A stretch of 64,000 nucleotides of DNA from Chitinophaga sp. sic0106 (lineage in GTDB: Bacteria > Bacteroidota > Bacteroidia > Chitinophagales > Chitinophagaceae), in contig NZ_JAHUWJ010000026.1 of assembly GCF_019219075.1 (NCBI RefSeq), positions 35,837-99,836 on the forward strand. The letters are read 5' to 3'. The notes below the pieces were generated by a model. It did not search any database. It worked only from the letters and a program-made list of their open reading frames with translations, and was not told where the DNA came from. Position 1 is the stretch's first letter; every line of letters begins with the position of its first letter. This document shows positions 60,299 to 64,000 of this stretch, piece after piece. The position numbers were made by a program, and so were the translations under genes.

Positions 60299-61018
60299 CT
60301 AGCCGTATAATTCCAGGTGAATTTGTTTTCGGTCGTACCCCAAGGCCTGTATCCGCTGTTTAGCTTCATCGATCATATTTTTCCAGCCGCACAGATAGAA
60401 ATTGGCAGGGCGCTTATCCTGCAGCATTTCCTCGTAAATATGATGTACATAGCCTTTGCGGCCGCTCCAGTCGTCCTGGCGGGATAACGTAGGTATGTAA
60501 TGAAACCCCGGAAAGGATTGTTCGAGCTGTCGCATTTCTTCAGCATAGAGCAGGTCTTTTTCATACCTGCTGCCGAAAATGAGGTGTATGCCGTTATGTG
60601 GGATGTTGTGATGGTTGAGATAATGGCTCATGGCACGAAATGGCGCGATGCCTGTACCAGTGCAGATAAAGAAAATTTCGGTTTCTAACGTTTCCGGCAG
60701 TACGAAAACGCCGAGAGGCCCTCTGAGTGTAAGCTCACTTCCTTCCCTGATTTCGTTGAAAAGATAGGTACTGCCTACACCTCCTTCCAGTAGTACAATT
60801 ACGAGTTCTATTTCATTGCTCCCGTCGGGATGGGAAGCGATGGAATAGCTGCGCCATCTTTTGTTTTTCTTTTCATGAATGGGGAGGTCGAGCGTCACAA
60901 ATTGTCCTGGCTTGAAGTCGAACCGCTCCAACTCCGGTATTTTAATCCAGAAACGACGGGTGTTGTGCGTGGCATCTACAATTTTTGTAACGATGCCGGT
61001 ATACCAGTTTTCGACCAT
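60299..61018 (-). CDS. Ferredoxin-NADP reductase-type flavoprotein
   Basis: The 239-residue protein has FAD motif RSYS (56-59), then GTGIAP (121-126) and FYLCGWKNMIDEA of the NADP side, ending IHLELYG. It transfers electrons between NAD(P)H and a ferredoxin/flavodoxin or other partner; no iron-sulfur domain is fused. The partner is not in the window. Start ATG 61018. Confidence 0.9.
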   Translation of the reverse strand: MVENWYTGIVTKIVDATHNTRRFWIKIPELERFDFKPGQFVTLDLPIHEKKNKRWRSYSIASHPDGSNEIELVIVLLEGGVGSTYLFNEIREGSELTLRGPLGVFVLPETLETEIFFICTGTGIAPFRAMSHYLNHHNIPHNGIHLIFGSRYEKDLLYAEEMRQLEQSFPGFHYIPTLSRQDDWSGRKGYVHHIYEEMLQDKRPANFYLCGWKNMIDEAKQRIQALGYDRKQIHLELYG

Positions 61019-61194
61019 GTGGAATCAGGATTTTCTCATACTGAATATAACGAATATTCCTGTGGGAAATTAGCAGGCGATGAATTTAATCTCTCCCTAA
61101 ATATTTATCATGTTTAATTATAAGCTATTTAAATATTTAATATTTATTAATTTTATATAATTATTAATGTATTTAATCCCGGTAAATTAAACCT

Positions 61195-62016
61195 ATGATG
61201 AAACAATCAATGTTTATAACAGGAGCCATGTTTTCCCTGTTAACCTTATCACTATTCTCTTGTAAAAAATCTGATGATACTACGCCGGAGGTGGAGCCGC
61301 CGGTGGTAGCGGAAGCGCGTCCGTTGCTGGATTCAGTTATTACCATTGCTGCCAGTCCTGAATGGAATTCGACGACTGCCTACAGGTACAATGCAGATAG
61401 TACACAGTATGCCGATATTTCAATAAATGCAAATGGGGGTGCACAAGGGGTGTTTTTTCTGTATTCCAACAAGCAGTTGATAAGATTTGTATTCAGTGAG
61501 ACAGGCAATGTGAATGATACTACTAATGGTACCACGTTTATCTATGACACTAAAGGGAGGCTGATAATTAGAAACCCTGACAACTGGGCCAATCGTGACT
61601 CCCTCGTTTATAACGATGCTAATCAGTTGGTACGCATCTTTAAATACTATTCCGACGAGCTTTATTATGCAGATACTCTTACCTGGACAGGTAAAAATCT
61701 CACCAGGTATAAGTCTGTTCAATACATCTATGGCAGTGAGGACAGATATGTGGAAACTCACTCTTTTAAATACGATGATAAAAGGAATCCTTTCGTTAGT
61801 GTTCCTGTCAGTGCTTTCTTTTTCCCGGAGAATATCTGCAGGCTGAGTGAAAATAATATAGTTGAATATTCAGATGAAGTGGAAGGAGGGCGTTCTAATA
61901 CTACTAAATATACCTACACCTACAATGATAAAAATTATCCGACAAACGCTGCTTATGTGCTTACAGGTGAAGGGGTAAGTGATGAGGGAACGATCAGATT
62001 TGTATATAAGAAATAA
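61195..62016 (+). CDS. Tandem lipoprotein 1 of 3, YD-repeat-like/DUF4595-like
   Basis: The 273-residue lipoprotein has signal and lipobox (LSLFSCKKSDD). The mature part shows repeating short beta motifs (YNADST, YDTKGRL, YNDANQLVR, YDDKRNP, YTYNDKNYP), like RHS/YD-type repeats and the DUF4595-type family. It ends in RFVYKK, as do the two following genes. Function unknown; likely surface or periplasmic. I assign the family only by resemblance. Confidence 0.75.
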   Translation: MMKQSMFITGAMFSLLTLSLFSCKKSDDTTPEVEPPVVAEARPLLDSVITIAASPEWNSTTAYRYNADSTQYADISINANGGAQGVFFLYSNKQLIRFVFSETGNVNDTTNGTTFIYDTKGRLIIRNPDNWANRDSLVYNDANQLVRIFKYYSDELYYADTLTWTGKNLTRYKSVQYIYGSEDRYVETHSFKYDDKRNPFVSVPVSAFFFPENICRLSENNIVEYSDEVEGGRSNTTKYTYTYNDKNYPTNAAYVLTGEGVSDEGTIRFVYKK

Positions 62017-62088
62017 GACAAGAAAAATATTTAATGATTTGAGCTAGGCTGTTAGCAGCTTTAGCGTAAAATTAGTTGACAAGGATTC

Positions 62089-62904
62089 ATGAAAAATAAT
62101 ACTACTTTCATAGCAGGTGCAATGTTCACCATATTAACTATTTCCCTCTTTTCCTGCAAAAAATCAGATAATGCAACGCCAGGAAATGAAACAACATCGG
62201 CAGTGTTCCTGGATTCTGTTTTTACAACAGGAAAAACAGCTGTTGATACCGAAGTAAGCACGTACCAATATAATGAGGATGGAACACAGGCTGCTGAAAT
62301 TATTACCTCTGGAACAGGTATTAAAAGCAGCTTTTTTTATCTGTATACCAATAAGAAAATTACCCGCCATGTATATTCCAGCACGGGTCATTTGGCGGAT
62401 TCAGCATGGGGTTCTGATTGTACTTATGATGCTCAGGGTAGGTTAAGTATAATACTTCCTGTAGGAGAGTCGATGCGTGATTCTATTGTATATAATGACG
62501 CTAATCAGATCATTCGCAGATTTTCAACTAATTCCGGCAGAATTATTTTTGCAGATACCCTGACCTGGACTGGAAAGAATCTTACACAATTTAGATATAC
62601 CAGATACGAGATGAATGGTGAAGTTGCTTTGGTAAATACCGTCAATTATAAGTATGATGATAAGAAAAATCCCTACCTCTGTGCACCACAAAGCGCTATC
62701 TTTATACAATTCAAGAATAATATTTATAAGCTGAGCGAAAACAATCCTGTGGAGGTTTCAGAAACACAGGAAGGTCAAGCTACTGTAACAGCAAAGTGGA
62801 ATTATGTTTATAACGAGAAAGGCTACCCGGTAACGCTAACAAGGGTGTACTCCGGTGGCCAGGCAAGTGGTGAAGTACCTATGCGTTTTGTATACAAAAA
62901 ATAA
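62089..62904 (+). CDS. Tandem lipoprotein 2 of 3, YD-repeat-like/DUF4595-like
   Basis: The 271-residue protein has the same plan as its neighbours: lipobox SLFSCKKSDN, an N-terminal VFLDSVFTTG segment, YDAQGRLSI, YNDANQIIRRF, YADTLTWTGKNLTQF-type segment (here FADTLTWTGKNLTQF), YDDKKNPY and end RFVYKK. Copies 1 and 2 share TLTWTGKNLT exactly. A small terminator (62931-62957) follows. Confidence 0.75.
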   Translation: MKNNTTFIAGAMFTILTISLFSCKKSDNATPGNETTSAVFLDSVFTTGKTAVDTEVSTYQYNEDGTQAAEIITSGTGIKSSFFYLYTNKKITRHVYSSTGHLADSAWGSDCTYDAQGRLSIILPVGESMRDSIVYNDANQIIRRFSTNSGRIIFADTLTWTGKNLTQFRYTRYEMNGEVALVNTVNYKYDDKKNPYLCAPQSAIFIQFKNNIYKLSENNPVEVSETQEGQATVTAKWNYVYNEKGYPVTLTRVYSGGQASGEVPMRFVYKK

Positions 62905-62930
62905 TCAATACCATTTACTAATTTATGCAG

Positions 62931-62957
62931 GGGCCAGCATTGCTGGCTTCTGTTTTT
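62931..62957 (+). terminator. Terminator after tandem lipoprotein 2
   Basis: GCCAGC (62933-62938) and GCTGGC (62942-62947) form a short stem with loop ATT, followed by TTCTGTTTTT. It suggests copy 3 is at least partly transcribed on its own. Confidence 0.6.
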
Positions 62958-62988
62958 GCTTAAAAAGCTATAACCATTTAACATTTTT

Positions 62989-63825
62989 ATGAAAACTTCC
63001 AACTTCCTTTTCGGAGCCTTACCCGCTTTATTAGCCGTGTGCATAATCTCCTGCAGTAAATCCGATGTCCCAACACCTGATACCGGTAATCCCGGCGGAG
63101 GCCTGCCTGGCGTGGTATCCGGTGCGCCACTGCTCGACTCCGTAATAGAAGCAGAACAAAAAGGCAGTATTAACTGGCTGTTTAAATACAATGCCGACAG
63201 TACGTTAAACGCACAACTGATTACCAACGATGCGGAAGATATTCCCAATGGCTACTTTTTTACTTACAGCGGCGGAAAGCTGACAAGAATCAACTACGCT
63301 GAAACGGGTAACGTCAAAGATACGCTGGCTACCGACAGACAGCTGATCACCTATGATGCTAAAGGTCGTCCGGCATTGATCTATAATGGTGAAAATGGGT
63401 TTAGCTCCAAAGACTCCCTGGTGTATAATGACAATAATCAACTTATCCGCACATTTTCCTATTCGGACGGTAAGCTGTCGTATCAGGACACACTTACCTG
63501 GACCGGCAATAACGTTACCAAAATTGTAAGCAGAGAAAGTATGAGTGGCTCCACTGAAACCTTCCTGCGTACAATGACCTACAGGTATGACGATAAGAAA
63601 AATCCATATGCCAGCGTTCGTGCTGCTATGTTTACAGAAGGCGAAATCAACTGGTTGAGCGAAAATAATGTGGTAGAGCTGGTTGAAAAAACCTCATTGG
63701 AAAACACGGAATGGAAAACAACGTATACCTATGTATACAATGATAAAAACTATCCGGTTAGCAGTACCTGGAAGGGTGATTCGGATACTCAAACCGGCAG
63801 TATCAGATTTGTGTATAAGAAATAA
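62989..63825 (+). CDS. Tandem lipoprotein 3 of 3, YD-repeat-like/DUF4595-like
   Basis: The 278-residue lipoprotein has lipobox CIISCSKSD, a glycine-rich linker, then the same motif order: LDSVIEAE, YDAKGRPALI, YNDNNQLIRTF, QDTLTWTGNNVTK, YDDKKNPYAS, LSENNVVEL, YNDKNYPVS, RFVYKK. The linker is longer than in the other copies. Function unknown. Confidence 0.75.
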   Translation: MKTSNFLFGALPALLAVCIISCSKSDVPTPDTGNPGGGLPGVVSGAPLLDSVIEAEQKGSINWLFKYNADSTLNAQLITNDAEDIPNGYFFTYSGGKLTRINYAETGNVKDTLATDRQLITYDAKGRPALIYNGENGFSSKDSLVYNDNNQLIRTFSYSDGKLSYQDTLTWTGNNVTKIVSRESMSGSTETFLRTMTYRYDDKKNPYASVRAAMFTEGEINWLSENNVVELVEKTSLENTEWKTTYTYVYNDKNYPVSSTWKGDSDTQTGSIRFVYKK

Positions 63826-63879
63826 TACATTGATTTATTATAAAATATTTATAATTGTAAAGAGGGCCTGGAAGTAGTC

Positions 63880-63912
63880 ATGGTCGGAAGAAATTTCTTC
63901 CGACCATTTTCT
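63880..63912 (+). terminator. Terminator after tandem lipoprotein 3
   Basis: Positions 63880-63907 form a perfect 28-bp palindrome (ATGGTCGGAAGAAA and its complement, no loop) followed by TTTCTTTT. The rest to 64000 shows no gene. Confidence 0.75.
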
Positions 63913-64000
63913 TTTATATATTTTCTTTTGATTTTTTAACAAGATACTGACAACCATTTATTTATGATTACATATCACTATTTTAGTGATTGATGTATCA

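Noticed and set aside
1..64000. CRISPR arrays, tRNA or rRNA genes, phage or integrative elements
   Set aside because: No spaced repeats, cloverleaf or rRNA-like stretches, integrase or phage genes were seen on reading; a dedicated scan was not possible.

Overview
The window looks like chromosomal DNA of a Bacteroidota, most likely the Chitinophagaceae (Chitinophaga-like). The evidence is three SusC/SusD outer-membrane pairs with CarboxypepD_reg-like N-domains, many lipoproteins ending their signal peptide in SC or AC followed by KK, promoter-like TTTG-N19..23-TAnnTTTG elements instead of E. coli -35/-10 boxes, weak or absent Shine-Dalgarno sequences, and family-typical genes (DUF4369/TlpA, DUF5686, MoxR-DUF58-BatA, DUF1361). 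No rRNA, tRNA, CRISPR array, intact insertion sequence or phage module was seen.

Layout. 1-1,000: a terminator of an upstream gene and an ORF derived from an IS1595-type transposase with substituted catalytic positions. 1,100-17,500: three consecutive SusC/SusD transport operons, one with an extra lipoprotein. Each is preceded by a long untranslated leader, and no enzymes or sigma/anti-sigma regulators are present. 17,500-25,900: TlpA-like lipoprotein, gatB, aldehyde dehydrogenase, PDZ protein, alaS. 26,100-35,500: M23 peptidase, MerR-like regulator, a thioredoxin-fold protein without cysteines, MscS channel, amidohydrolase, prfA, an EF-hand protein, an OmpA lipoprotein, and the minus-strand run hypothetical-PPIase-gcvH-VanZ. 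35,700-39,650: a shortened Bat operon (MoxR, DUF58, membrane protein, BatA). 39,700-49,300: rsgA, two previously unlisted small lipoprotein genes, gamma-carbonic-anhydrase-like protein, class III aminotransferase, DUF5686 protein, then a membrane protein/winged-helix/CreD/small membrane protein module, DgkA and a DUF1361 protein. 49,350-64,000: a 1,143-residue TolB-like protein, metallo-hydrolase, flippase, arfB, dtd, a tandem pair of lipoproteins, MazG-like protein, YihY, glycyl-tRNA synthetase, ferredoxin reductase-like protein, and three tandem paralogous lipoproteins.

How it works together. Most of the window is housekeeping (translation: gatB, alaS, prfA, arfB, dtd, glyS, rsgA; envelope: M23, MscS, OmpA, CreD, DgkA, flippase) mixed with outer-membrane nutrient uptake. 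The most interesting less-explained material is: two matching dyad operators around a winged-helix/CreD module; two loci where overlapping inverted repeats share a 6-nt middle arm, giving mutually exclusive hairpins; a transposase-derived DNA-binding protein; small lipoproteins with a K-G-C-P motif; structured susC leaders; and several enzyme folds that have lost catalytic residues. All function calls are from reading the sequence and from memory of protein families; no search was run.
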